Source of the DNA: DATFRX01 sp035630615
GTDB lineage: Bacteria > Actinomycetota > Actinomycetes > Propionibacteriales > Nocardioidaceae
Assembly: GCA_035630615.1 (NCBI GenBank)
Contig: DASQKI010000098.1
Span: 1-33,306 of the forward strand
Length of the DNA stretch: 33,306 nt
Direction: 5' to 3'
A model generated the notes under the pieces. It was given only the letters and a program-made list of their open reading frames with translations, had not been told where the DNA came from and ran no database searches. Of the stretch, positions 1 through 7,329 are shown piece after piece (position 1 is the stretch's first letter; every line of letters begins with the position of its first letter). Both the position numbers and the translations under genes were made by a program.

Positions 1-140
1 CGAGCCGAGCTGCATCTTTGTTCCGGAGAAGCCTGCAACCGGCCGCGGTCGCGCTCTTAGCTCGGCAACTGTTGGCGAGCTCGCTCGGACTCTTGTCCGA
101 TTTCTGTCCAACCCGCCAACGTTCAGGCGACGCGAGATCG
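1..140. other. Window edge, no gene recognised
   Basis: No convincing coding region is visible. The plus frame starting at base 1 stops at 58-60 and its short tail matches no family I recognise; the other frames read into the tandem repeat downstream. A GCGAGCTCGC palindrome lies near 74-83. It could hold the end of a gene lying outside the window, but I cannot support one. Confidence 0.4.
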
Positions 141-302
141 AAGCAGGGGCGAGAGGCGCAACCTCGGCGCGAAGAAGTGGGCGAGACGCGCAATCTCGAC
201 GTAAAGAAGTGGGTGGGACGCGCAAGGTCGGCGCAAGGAAGTGGGTGGGACGCGCAACGTCGGCGGGAGGAAGTGGGTGGGATGCGCAAGGTCGGCGGGA
301 AG
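141..302. repeat. Five tandem copies of a 32-bp GC-rich repeat
   Basis: The word AAGTGGG recurs at 175, 207, 239 and 271, exactly 32 bp apart. A degenerate first copy begins at 141 (AAGCAGGGG). Full units contain AAGTGGGTGGGACGCGCAA followed by a GTCGGCG core and an AAGG/GAGG/GAAG end. A partial unit (GGGTGGTGGTGGG) continues to about 315, next to the RidA stop codon. The 32-bp period is not a multiple of three, so the array is non-coding despite being open in several frames. It may act in transcript ending or simply be a minisatellite; the sequence does not decide. Confidence 0.9.
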
Positions 303-315
303 GGGTGGTGGTGGG

Positions 316-717
316 TCAGTAGTCGAGGACGGCGATGCCTTGGAGCTCGATGAGGGCGTAGATGTCCCAGAGTCGGGCGACGCCGACGCCGGCCATCGCG
401 GGGTAGGTCGTGCCGACGAGTCGTCGCCACACCGCGCCGATGTCATGCGCGTGGGCCCGGTAGTCGTCCATGTCGACGATGTAGATCGTGACGCTGGCGA
501 GCTGCGCCGGACGTCCTCCGGCGGACCGAAGCGCCGTGAGCAGGTTCCATAGCGCCTGCTCGAACTGGGCGACGACGTCGCCGTTGACGATCTGGCCATT
601 GGGGTCCGTGGCGGTCTGACCGGCGAGGAAGACGTACCGACCTTGGGCCCGGATCGCGTGGCTGAAGCCGCTCGGCGGCGCCAGCTCCAGGGGGTTGATC
701 CGCTCGAACTCGCTCAC
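316..717 (-). CDS. RidA/YjgF/YER057c family protein
   Basis: The 133-residue product has the size and layout of RidA-family proteins, which hydrolyse reactive enamine/imine intermediates from PLP enzymes or, in divergent members, do other small-molecule chemistry. Visible landmarks are the GRYVFLAGQTATDPNGQIV strand near the N-terminus, an FEQALWNLLTAL helix, and a VTIYIVDMDDYRAHAHDIGAVW segment. The late segment carries no obvious Arg of the IARP(R) type found in true deaminases, so deaminase activity is uncertain. The GTG start at 717-715 overlaps the TGA of the upstream SDR (GTGA), which indicates translational coupling. An upstream extension to 780 would lie inside the SDR gene and has no family similarity. 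Confidence 0.85.
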   Translation of the reverse strand: MSEFERINPLELAPPSGFSHAIRAQGRYVFLAGQTATDPNGQIVNGDVVAQFEQALWNLLTALRSAGGRPAQLASVTIYIVDMDDYRAHAHDIGAVWRRLVGTTYPAMAGVGVARLWDIYALIELQGIAVLDY

Positions 718-1472
718 GACTGGACCGCACCACCGTCGATGTTGATGCTCTGGCCGGTGATCGACGGCGTCGTGACGCACAACCAGACGGTGTCGGCGAC
801 CTCCTCGGGCGTCACCAGACGGCCGGTCGGCTGCTTGTTGGCGATGATGGCGCGAGCCTCGTCGGCGCTGCGCCCGGTCTTGTCGACGATGCCGGCAACC
901 GTCGCGTCCGTCATGGGAGTGTCGACGTAGCCGGGGCAGATCGCATTGACGGTGACGCCCGTCGTGGCGAGTTCGGCCGCGGCCGACCGGACCAGGCCGA
1001 GTACGCCGTGTTTGCTGGCGGTGTAGGCCGCGATGTACGGGCTGCCGTGCTTGCCCGCGACCGAGGCCATCACCACGATCCGGCCGTACCCCGCGTCACG
1101 CATGGCCGGGATGGCTCGGCGTACGCAGCGGAACGGTGCCGTCAGGTTGACGTCGAGCATCCGCTGCCAGTCGGCGTCGGTGGTGCGGTCGACACGGGCC
1201 GAGACACCGGCGCCGGCGTTGGCGACGAGGACCTCGACGGAGCCCCATTCGCGCTCGACGCCGGCGAAGAGGCGATCCGGCGCCTCGGGATCGGTGATGT
1301 CGTCGGGCAGGACTAGCGTTGGCCCGTCACAGCCGGCGGCGGTCTCGTCGAGCTGGTCGCGGCTCCGAGCGGTGAGCGCGACGCGGGCGCCCTCGGTGCT
1401 GAGCCGGTGGGCAACGGCGCGACCAATGCCGCGACCTGCGCCGGTGACCAGGGCGATCGTCGGGGTCGGCAT
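714..1472 (-). CDS. Short-chain dehydrogenase/reductase (SDR)
   Basis: A classical SDR of 252 residues. The N-terminal nucleotide-binding motif TGAGRGIG is followed by the NAGAG motif, a VMASVAG serine strand and the catalytic YTASK. ICPGYVDTPMT and the C-terminal SINIDGG are also typical. The substrate is unknown; the fold resembles 3-oxoacyl-ACP or 3-hydroxyacyl-CoA type reductases. ATG at 1472-1470 places the first strand (TIALVTG) at the usual position and is preceded at 7 nt by CACGCT, a variant of the -10 box used for leaderless genes here. It is probably co-transcribed with the RidA gene (4-bp overlap) and diverges from the Nudix gene at 1582. Confidence 0.92.
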   Translation of the reverse strand: MPTPTIALVTGAGRGIGRAVAHRLSTEGARVALTARSRDQLDETAAGCDGPTLVLPDDITDPEAPDRLFAGVEREWGSVEVLVANAGAGVSARVDRTTDADWQRMLDVNLTAPFRCVRRAIPAMRDAGYGRIVVMASVAGKHGSPYIAAYTASKHGVLGLVRSAAAELATTGVTVNAICPGYVDTPMTDATVAGIVDKTGRSADEARAIIANKQPTGRLVTPEEVADTVWLCVTTPSITGQSINIDGGAVQS

Positions 1473-1568
1473 TTGACCGAGCGTGTCAGCGGCGGTTCGC
1501 GTGGTCAAGCAAATGTGAGTTCTCGTCAACAATTCGACCTATCGCCCTAATGGGTGCTGACAACTCAC

Positions 1569-1581
1569 TAGGGTCGAGGGC
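1569..1581 (+). promoter_or_regulatory. Leaderless -10 box for the Nudix gene
   Basis: TAGGGT at 1569-1574 is followed by 7 nt and then ATG at 1582. This spacing puts the transcription start at or next to the first base of the start codon, the arrangement of actinobacterial leaderless mRNAs. The same layout recurs at several other genes in this window. No clear -35 is visible. Confidence 0.55.
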
Positions 1582-2403
1582 ATGGAGGCGACGCGGCGGC
1601 TGCCACCCGAGTTGGTCGAGCACGCTCGTGCCTTCGCTGCCGGGGACCGTACGCCGGTGACTCCACGGGACGCCGCGACGGTGATCCTCCTGCGATCCGA
1701 CGCCGGCATGCAGGTGTACTTGCTGCGACGGCACCGGGGCATGGCGTTCGCCGGTGGGATGGTGGCGTTTCCAGGCGGTGGCGTCGATGCGCGCGACTCC
1801 GATCACGTCTCGGCGTGGGCCGGTCCGCCGGTGGGGGTGTTCGCCGAACGGCTGGGGTGTGACGACTCGATGGCGCGGGCGCTGGTGTGCGCTGCGGTAC
1901 GGGAGACGTTCGAGGAGTCCGGCGTACTCCTGGCGGGGCCGACCTCGGACTCGGTCGTCGACGACACGGCCGGCGACGACTGGGAGGCCGACCGACAGGG
2001 TTTGGTCGACCGCGCCCTGTCGCTGACCGAGCTGCTCGACCGTCGAGAGTTGGTGCTGCGGGCCGATCTGGTCGCGCCGTGGGCGCACTGGATCACGCCC
2101 GAGTTTGAGCCGAGGCGCTATGACACACGGTTCTTCGTCGCACTGCTGCCGGCCGGCCAGCGCACCCGCGACGTGTCGGGTGAGGCCGACGCGGTCCGGT
2201 GGGTGCGACCGGCCGAGGCGCTCGCGGCCGTCGACGCCGGGACGATCCGGATGCTGCCGCCGACGTACGTGACGCTGGCCCAGGTCGCGGATTATGACTC
2301 GCCGGACGAGGCATTGGTGGCCGCGTCGGAGCGGGAGATCCGTACCGTCCAACCCGGGGTGCGCCTCGACGGCGATGAGGGCTGGCTGGTGGTCGACCCG
2401 TGA
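1582..2403 (+). CDS. Nudix hydrolase, NUDT19-like
   Basis: The 273-residue protein begins its domain with AATVILLRSD...VYLLRRHRGMAFAGGMVAFPGGGVD. The Nudix box is split: the GGG of FPGGGVDARD is separated by a long insertion from AAVRETFEESGVLL, which carries the metal-binding REtxEEsG residues. This arrangement is typical of the NUDT19/RP2-type Nudix hydrolases, some of which hydrolyse CoA or acyl-CoA esters. The substrate here is inferred only. The gene is probably leaderless, and its stop overlaps the GTG of the MBL gene (GTGA), so the two are probably translated as one operon. Confidence 0.88.
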   Translation: MEATRRLPPELVEHARAFAAGDRTPVTPRDAATVILLRSDAGMQVYLLRRHRGMAFAGGMVAFPGGGVDARDSDHVSAWAGPPVGVFAERLGCDDSMARALVCAAVRETFEESGVLLAGPTSDSVVDDTAGDDWEADRQGLVDRALSLTELLDRRELVLRADLVAPWAHWITPEFEPRRYDTRFFVALLPAGQRTRDVSGEADAVRWVRPAEALAAVDAGTIRMLPPTYVTLAQVADYDSPDEALVAASEREIRTVQPGVRLDGDEGWLVVDP

Positions 2404-3182
2404 GCGACGGCGGCTGGTCGGGCGGTGCCTTCGGGGCGCGGGCCCGATGTGTGCTGGCGCCGAACGCCGGGCCGATGACGCTCGACGGCACGAACACCTG
2501 GGTGCTGCGGGAGCCGGGCGGGCGGCGCTCGGTGGTCGTCGATCCGGGTCCGTTGGACGATGGTCACCTCGAGTCGGTGTTGGATGCCGCTGGCCCAGTG
2601 GGGGTTGTGTTGTTGACGCATCGGCACGTCGACCATTCGGAGGGAGCCCGACGGTTTGCCGAGGCGGCCGGCTGTGGGGTGCGCGCCTTGGATCCGGACT
2701 ATCGGCTCGGGTCGGAGGGGCTCGGCGACGGCGATGTCGTGGACGTGGACGGGCTCGAGGTACGGGTGGTGGGGACGCCTGGGCATTCGTCGGACTCGCT
2801 GTCGTTCGTACTCCCGGCGGAGGCGGCCGTCCTCACCGGCGACACCGTGCTCGGGCGCGGCACGACGGTGGTGGCGCACCCCGACGGCGAGCTGGGGGCG
2901 TATCTGGGGTCGCTGCATCGGCTGCGTGACCTCGCCGAGTCGGCGGAGTTGGCGCAGGTGTGGCCGGGGCACGGGCCGGTGATCGACGGGGCGTTGGCGG
3001 CGATCGAGGGCTATCTCGCGCATCGGGCCGAGCGGCTGGAGCAGGTACGCGAGGCACTGGCGGCCGGGGCGACGACGGCCCGAGAGGTCGTGGAGCGGGT
3101 GTATGCCGATGTCGATCGGGTCCTCTGGCCCGCGGCCGAGCTGTCGGTGCGGGCGCAGTTGGAGTATTTGGGGCGGGGGTAG
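2400..3182 (+). CDS. Metallo-beta-lactamase-fold hydrolase, LACTB2-like
   Basis: A 260-residue MBL-fold protein. The zinc-binding motif THRHVDH lies at residues 73-79 (His74, His76, Asp78, His79). Further ligands are visible in GTPGHSSDS, LTGDTVLG and WPGHGP. The N-terminus MTLDGTNTWVL and a C-terminal helical region match LACTB2-like hydrolases, related to the Mycobacterium protein encoded next to crp. Human LACTB2 is an endoribonuclease; the function here is not established. GTG at 2400 overlaps the Nudix stop codon. The gene is followed by the palindromic repeats at 3198-3252. Confidence 0.9.
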   Translation: MSDGGWSGGAFGARARCVLAPNAGPMTLDGTNTWVLREPGGRRSVVVDPGPLDDGHLESVLDAAGPVGVVLLTHRHVDHSEGARRFAEAAGCGVRALDPDYRLGSEGLGDGDVVDVDGLEVRVVGTPGHSSDSLSFVLPAEAAVLTGDTVLGRGTTVVAHPDGELGAYLGSLHRLRDLAESAELAQVWPGHGPVIDGALAAIEGYLAHRAERLEQVREALAAGATTAREVVERVYADVDRVLWPAAELSVRAQLEYLGRG

Positions 3183-3197
3183 GGGGTTGGCCGCGCC

Positions 3198-3252
3198 TTG
3201 GCGCGGGGGTCCCCTGCACCAATAGGTTTGGCGCAGGGGTCCCCAGCGCCAA
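3198..3252. repeat. Palindromic double-hairpin repeat, left copy
   Basis: Two near-perfect hairpins, 3198-3222 and 3228-3252, are separated by TAGGT. Each has TTGGCGC/GCGCCAA-type arms around a GGGGTCCCC core. The same 55-bp unit recurs in the same orientation at 4379-4433, with 48 of 55 bases identical. The two copies bracket the AbiEi-like gene. The left copy follows the MBL gene stop (3182) and could also end its transcript. Confidence 0.85.
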
Positions 3253-3257
3253 CCCGG

Positions 3258-3282
3258 GATTGGCGCAATCATCCCCAGTCGG
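3258..3282 (+). repeat. 25-bp inverted repeat, left end of cassette
   Basis: Starts GATTGGCGC and ends TCCCCAGTCGG. The reverse complement of 4349-4373 matches it at 23 of 25 positions. With its partner it frames the AbiEi-like gene inside the outer 55-bp repeats. GATTG GCG CAATC within it is itself a small perfect hairpin. Confidence 0.85.
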
Positions 3283-3394
3283 CTCGCGTCGTCCACAGTT
3301 TCGGGCGAACCGCCGTCGTACGGTCGTCGGCGACCCACGCTGGTGGGTATGCCACGTCGTACGGAAAACCGACCCCGCCGCGCTCCACATCCTG

Positions 3395-4327
3395 TTGCAC
3401 CGGAACGAGCGCGTCGCGACCCATGCCGAGCTCATGGCGCTTGGCCTGCCACGCTCCACCATCACCAGTCGGATCCGCCCCAGCGGCCCATGGCAGCGGG
3501 TCTATCCAGGCGTGGTCGTGACGCACAACGGACCGATCAGCTGGCGCGAGCGGCTCCTCGGAGCGCTCCAGTATGCCGGCGAGGACGCGCTGATCACCGG
3601 CGAGTCGGGGCTCCGGCTGCATGGCGTCGAGATCGACAGACGACGGGCCGGCGACGTCCCGCACATCCTCATTCCCCACAAACGCCGCCGCACATCTCAC
3701 CACCTCGCGATCATCGAGCGGTGCCGTGACATACCGACGCCAGCGGTGCGCTATGGGCTCCCGGTGGCTCCGGTCGCCAAGTGCCTGGTCGATGCTTGTC
3801 GGCGCGTTGAGGCGTTGGATCGCGCCCGCGAACTGGTCGCGGCGTGCCTTCAAGACCGCAAGTGCGGTGTCCGGGATCTCGCCGAGGGGGTTCGGCGGGC
3901 GAACCGGCAGCGAACGGCGTTGTCGCGGATCGCGATCGCCGAGATCGACGCAGGTGTGCGGTCGGTGGCCGAGGCCAAGGTCAAGGACGTCCTCGAGGCG
4001 ACTGAGATGCCGCGACCCTTGTTCAATCCGGTCCTGCGAACGCTAGACGGCAGGTTCATCGCGTCGCCCGACGGATACTTTCGGCACTGCGCCGCCGGAT
4101 ACGAGATCGACTCATTCGCGTACCACTTGCGGCGCTCGTCGTACTTGAAGACCCAGCGTCGATTTCGGCGTACGGTCAAGCACGGCGTACTCCTCATGGG
4201 CATCTCGCCGATCGATGCATACGAGGATCCGCACGGCTTCGTCGACGATCTCCGCGGACTCATCGCCGTGGCCGAACAGCGTCGGCTGCCGCACATCGTG
4301 GTCGAGACCGATCCTTCGGCGGCGTAG
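3395..4327 (+). CDS. AbiEi-type winged-helix / DUF559-like protein, probably frameshifted at its 5' end
   Basis: The N-terminal part (HRNERVATHAELMALGLPR, then WQRVYPGVVV) resembles the winged-helix domain of AbiEi-family antitoxins. The C-terminal part (SVAEAKVKDVL, GYEIDSF, then FRRTVKHGVLLMGISP) resembles DUF559, a Vsr-like PD-(D/E)XK nuclease fold. In frame the only usable start near the domain is TTG 3395, with no ribosome site, and it cuts off the first helix (DPAALHILL is encoded upstream). ATG 3349, 7 nt after CACGCT, would be the natural leaderless start, but it reads out of frame; removing one A from the AAAA at 3365-3368 joins it as MPRRTETDPAALHILL. No AbiEii toxin gene is adjacent. 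Related solitary proteins are scattered in actinobacteria. Repeats on both sides suggest an inserted cassette. Confidence 0.75.
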   Translation: MHRNERVATHAELMALGLPRSTITSRIRPSGPWQRVYPGVVVTHNGPISWRERLLGALQYAGEDALITGESGLRLHGVEIDRRRAGDVPHILIPHKRRRTSHHLAIIERCRDIPTPAVRYGLPVAPVAKCLVDACRRVEALDRARELVAACLQDRKCGVRDLAEGVRRANRQRTALSRIAIAEIDAGVRSVAEAKVKDVLEATEMPRPLFNPVLRTLDGRFIASPDGYFRHCAAGYEIDSFAYHLRRSSYLKTQRRFRRTVKHGVLLMGISPIDAYEDPHGFVDDLRGLIAVAEQRRLPHIVVETDPSAA

Positions 4328-4348
4328 CTCAGCCGACTCGCGACGTCA

Positions 4349-4373
4349 CCGACTGGGGAAGATCGCGCCAATC
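4349..4373 (-). repeat. 25-bp inverted repeat, right end of cassette
   Basis: On the minus strand it begins GATTGGCGC and ends TCCCCAGTCGG, matching the left repeat at 3258-3282 except at two positions. It lies 21 bp after the AbiEi-like stop codon. Confidence 0.85.
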
Positions 4374-4378
4374 GCATT

Positions 4379-4433
4379 TTGGCGCAGGGGTCCCCAGTGC
4401 CAATAGGTTCGTCGCAGGGGTCCCCCGCGCCAA
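4379..4433. repeat. Palindromic double-hairpin repeat, right copy
   Basis: Second copy of the 55-bp unit at 3198-3252: two GGGGTCCCC-centred hairpins separated by TAGGT. It lies between the convergent AbiEi-like gene and crp, so it could act as a bidirectional terminator as well as a cassette boundary. There is no U-tract, which is common for actinobacterial terminators. Confidence 0.85.
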
Positions 4434-4447
4434 CAAACCCGTCGCCC

Positions 4448-5125
4448 CTAGCGCGCCCGCCGTCGCAGCCGCTCCACCTCGATGAGCACCACCGAGCGCG
4501 GCTCGAGCCGGAGCCACCCGCGCATGGCGAAGTCGGCGAGCGCCTTGTTGACCGTCTCCCGGGAGGCGCCGACGAGCTGGGCCAGCTCCTCCTGGGTCAG
4601 GTCGTGATGCACGTGGATGCCGTCGTCGGCGGTCCGACCGAACCGGCGGGACAGATCGAGCAGGGCCTTGGCGACCCGCCCGGGCACGTCGGAGAACACG
4701 AGATCGGCGACGACGTCGCTGGTCTTGCGGAGCCGCGCGGCGAGCTGGTTCAACAGGCCGAGAGCCACACTCGGCTGGTCCTCGAGCCAGCGCAGCAGCT
4801 CGTCGTGGCCCAGGCTCATCATGGTGCAGGGCGTGACCGCGGTCGCGGTCGCCGAACGCGGCCCCGGATCGAACAGCGACAGCTCCCCGAACATCTGGCC
4901 GGGCCCTAGGATGGCGAGCAGGTTTTCGCGCCCGTCGGCCGAGGTCCGGCCCAGCTTGATCTTGCCGTCAGTGACCACGTAGAGCCGATCCCCCGAGTCG
5001 CCCTCGTGGAAGAGTACGTCCCCCCGGCCAATGCGGGTCTCTGACATCGATCCTCGCAACGAGTTGGCGGCCTCGTCGTCGAGCGATGAGAAGAGCGGCG
5101 CCTCGCGGAGCACGTCGTTGTCCAC
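4448..5125 (-). CDS. crp: Crp/Fnr-family transcriptional regulator (Crp/GlxR type)
   Basis: The 225-residue protein has an N-terminal cyclic-nucleotide domain with FHEGDSGDRLYVVTDGKIKLG and the phosphate-binding cassette MFGELSLFDPGPRSATA. The C-terminal winged helix contains LTQEELAQLVGASRETVNKAL, the Crp recognition helix. Length and motifs closely match mycobacterial Crp and corynebacterial GlxR, global cAMP-responsive regulators. GTG at 5125-5123 is chosen because AGGAGG lies just upstream and the homologues begin there; longer in-frame extensions run into the nth promoter. It diverges from nth, and its neighbourhood matches the crp region of Mycobacterium. Confidence 0.95.
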   Translation of the reverse strand: MDNDVLREAPLFSSLDDEAANSLRGSMSETRIGRGDVLFHEGDSGDRLYVVTDGKIKLGRTSADGRENLLAILGPGQMFGELSLFDPGPRSATATAVTPCTMMSLGHDELLRWLEDQPSVALGLLNQLAARLRKTSDVVADLVFSDVPGRVAKALLDLSRRFGRTADDGIHVHHDLTQEELAQLVGASRETVNKALADFAMRGWLRLEPRSVVLIEVERLRRRAR

Positions 5126-5293
5126 GGATCCTCCTCGTGACCGGTGCCGCCCGCCGATGAATCCCCCGTACGGGTCCCGCACCTGGCCGATCTCGTGGGT
5201 CACAGTCTGTCCTATCCCTGGGGCACGTCCACAAGGAGTACCAGGAATCGGGCGCCTGATCTCGGCCGGAGCGGCTCCGTCGTCGCCACACCC

Positions 5294-5306
5294 TAGGCTT
5301 GTCGAC
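5294..5306 (+). promoter_or_regulatory. Leaderless -10 box for nth
   Basis: TAGGCT at 5294-5299, then 7 nt, then GTG at 5307. There is no ribosome-binding site in front of the GTG, consistent with a leaderless transcript for the nth operon. Confidence 0.5.
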
Positions 5307-6032
5307 GTGTCCTCGCCCAGCAAGCCGATCGTCCCGCTCAAGCCTCCGACAACCCTCGTACGCCGGGCCCGCAAGATCAATCGGGTCCTCACCGATACCT
5401 ATCCGGACGCCCGCTGCGAGCTCGACTTCGAGACCCCGTTCCAGCTCCTGATTGCGACCGTGCTGTCGGCCCAGACGACCGACAAGCGGGTCAACCTGGT
5501 GACGCCGATCCTGTTCGGGCGCTACCCCGACGCACCGGCGCTGGCGGCGGCCGAGCGGGCCGACGTCGAGGAGATCATCCAGCCGACTGGCTTCTTTCGG
5601 GCCAAGACCAACTCACTGCTGAAGCTTTCCCAGGCGCTCTGCGACAACTTCGGTGGCGAAGTGCCGGGTCGACTCAAGGACCTCGTGACGCTGCCCGGGG
5701 TGGGTCGCAAGACCGCCAATGTCGTGCTCGGCAACGCGTTCGGCGTGCCGGGCATCACGGTCGACACGCACTTCAATCGACTGGCCCGCCGGTTCGGATG
5801 GACCGAGGAGACCGACCCGGACAAGATCGAAGCCGAGGTCGGAGCGCTGTTTCCCAAGCGTGACTGGACGATGCTGAGCCATCACCTGATCTGGCACGGC
5901 CGTCGCTGCTGTCACGCTCGGCGGCCGGCCTGCGGCGCCTGCCCGGTCGCGCGCTGGTGCCCGGCGTTCGGTGAGGGCCCGACCGACTCGGCGACGGCGA
6001 CCAAGCTGCTGAGGACCGAAGGCCGGGCATGA
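5307..6032 (+). CDS. nth: Endonuclease III
   Basis: Bifunctional DNA glycosylase/AP lyase of base-excision repair that removes oxidised pyrimidines. The 241-residue product has LSAQTTDKRVN, the helix-hairpin-helix LPGVGRKTAN with catalytic Lys135, and VDTH with catalytic Asp153. The C-terminal [4Fe-4S] cluster motif is C-x6-C-x2-C-x5-C (CHARRPACGACPVARWC). GTG 5307 is preferred because it follows the -10 box at leaderless spacing; upstream extensions overlap the crp promoter and lack similarity. The stop overlaps the ATG of the TlpA-like gene (ATGA), so it heads an operon through marP. Confidence 0.95.
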   Translation: MSSPSKPIVPLKPPTTLVRRARKINRVLTDTYPDARCELDFETPFQLLIATVLSAQTTDKRVNLVTPILFGRYPDAPALAAAERADVEEIIQPTGFFRAKTNSLLKLSQALCDNFGGEVPGRLKDLVTLPGVGRKTANVVLGNAFGVPGITVDTHFNRLARRFGWTEETDPDKIEAEVGALFPKRDWTMLSHHLIWHGRRCCHARRPACGACPVARWCPAFGEGPTDSATATKLLRTEGRA

Positions 6033-6652
6033 CCCTCGGCCGAGCCGTCGCCTGTGCTGCCGCCGTGACCCTGGTCGTCGTGGGTTGCACGACCGACAGC
6101 ACGTCCGACGCGTCCGACGCCGGCTCGGTCGACGTGGCGTCGGCTGACCTCGTACGCCTGAAGCGCCAGGCCGACATGGTCGACTGCCCCCCGTCCGACG
6201 CCACGCGGCCGCCGGTCGACGACGGTCTGCCCGACCAAACGCTGCCGTGCCTCGGAGGGGGCCGAGACGTCCGGCTGGCCGGCCTTGACGGGCCACTCGT
6301 CGTCAACGTCTGGGCGAGCTACTGCGCTCCGTGCCGTGACGAGCTGCCGGTGTTGCAGCAGCTCCACGAGGCGGCCGGCGACCAGCTGACGGTGATCGGC
6401 GTCGACTACGACGACACCGCGCCGGGCGCGGCCCTCCAACTCGCCGCGGACTCGGGCGTCACCTACTCGTCGGTGGCCGATCCAGCGTCCGACCTGCGGG
6501 CCGATCTCGAGGTCATCGCCCTGCCACAGACGGTCTTCGTCGACGCCTCTGGTGAGGTGGTCGCGACCGAGAGACGCCAGCTCACGTCCTACGATATGGC
6601 CGCCGACCTCGTACGCGATCATCTCGGCATCGACCTCGCGTCGAACTCATGA
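6029..6652 (+). CDS. TlpA-like thioredoxin-fold lipoprotein
   Basis: A lipoprotein signal peptide ends in a lipobox VVGC with Cys20, so the protein is probably anchored on the outer face of the membrane. The thioredoxin/TlpA domain carries WASYCAPC with redox cysteines 99 and 102. It also has the cis-Pro loop LPQTVFVD and the IGVDYDD strand. The likely role is thiol-disulfide exchange in the envelope, such as cytochrome c maturation or repair of oxidised proteins. It corresponds by position to the TlpA-like gene between nth and the Nudix gene in Mycobacterium. It overlaps both neighbours by 4 bp (ATGA), showing tight translational coupling. Confidence 0.92.
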   Translation: MTLGRAVACAAAVTLVVVGCTTDSTSDASDAGSVDVASADLVRLKRQADMVDCPPSDATRPPVDDGLPDQTLPCLGGGRDVRLAGLDGPLVVNVWASYCAPCRDELPVLQQLHEAAGDQLTVIGVDYDDTAPGAALQLAADSGVTYSSVADPASDLRADLEVIALPQTVFVDASGEVVATERRQLTSYDMAADLVRDHLGIDLASNS

Positions 6653-7323
6653 CGGCGCATCCCGATCGCAACGGCGTGCCCGGATGGCTGCATCCGGTGG
6701 TCGACGCGAGCCGGTCGATCACGGTCCACGAGCTCTCACGTTGGGCGCCGGCCCCTCCCGAGGCGGCCCGGCCGGCTGCCGTCCTGATGCTCTTCGGAGA
6801 GTCTGAGGCCGGCCCCGACCTGCTGTTCATCGAGCGGGCCCACGACATGCGCTCACACCCGGGTCAGCTGGCGTTTCCCGGTGGGGCGACCGATCCCGGC
6901 GACGACGGCCCGACCGCGACGGCGTTGCGCGAGTCGCAGGAAGAAGTCGGCGTCGATCCCTCCGGCGTCGACGTGTTCGGTCGGCTGCCCCGGTTGTGGC
7001 TCCCGCCGAGCAACTTCGCCGTCACGACTGTGCTGGGTTGGTGGCGGCAACCGTCGCCGGTCGCGGTGATCGACCCGGCCGAGGTCGCTTCGGTGTTTCG
7101 GGTTCCGATCGACGAGCTGACGGCGCCGGACAACCGGTTCATGGTGCGGCATCCGAACGGCTGGATGGGCCCCGCGTTCGCGATCGACACCGACGCGGCC
7201 GACGGCGAGCTGATCCTGTGGGGCTTCACCGCCGGGCTCGTGAGTCGGCTGTTCGCGTACGTCGGCTGGGAGCGACCCTGGGACGAGTCGAGGGTTCGAC
7301 CGTTGCCGGGCGTGGGAGGCTAG
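6649..7323 (+). CDS. Nudix hydrolase, CoA pyrophosphatase type
   Basis: The 224-residue protein has LLFIERAHDMRSHPGQLAFPGG followed by an intact Nudix box, GGATDPGDDGPTATALRESQEEVGV. The RSHPGQLAFPGG stretch upstream of the box is typical of the CoA pyrophosphatase subfamily (NudL/NUDT7/8-like), which cleaves CoA to 4'-phosphopantetheine and 3',5'-ADP. The substrate is inferred from family features. It overlaps the TlpA-like gene by 4 bp and sits 6 bp before the marP start, so it is part of the same operon. Confidence 0.9.
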   Translation: MTAHPDRNGVPGWLHPVVDASRSITVHELSRWAPAPPEAARPAAVLMLFGESEAGPDLLFIERAHDMRSHPGQLAFPGGATDPGDDGPTATALRESQEEVGVDPSGVDVFGRLPRLWLPPSNFAVTTVLGWWRQPSPVAVIDPAEVASVFRVPIDELTAPDNRFMVRHPNGWMGPAFAIDTDAADGELILWGFTAGLVSRLFAYVGWERPWDESRVRPLPGVGG

Positions 7324-7329
7324 GGCGCA

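Noticed and set aside
18..353. Long open frames across the 5' tandem repeat on both strands
   Set aside because: The repeat is 32 bp, not a multiple of three, and is open in several frames because it lacks stop words; no family features are seen.
316..780. Longer RidA reading frame starting at 780
   Set aside because: The extra 21 residues lie within the SDR gene and resemble no RidA family N-terminus; GTG 717 gives the usual length and a GTGA overlap.
3395..4327. Type IV toxin-antitoxin pair (AbiEi/AbiEii)
   Set aside because: No AbiEii nucleotidyltransferase toxin is encoded on either side; only the antitoxin-like protein is present.
5126..5306. Possible Crp-binding site (TGTGA-N6-TCACA type) in the crp-nth intergenic region
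   Set aside because: Only one half (GTCACA near 5199) is good; the other half (GATCT) does not match, so no autoregulatory site can be supported.
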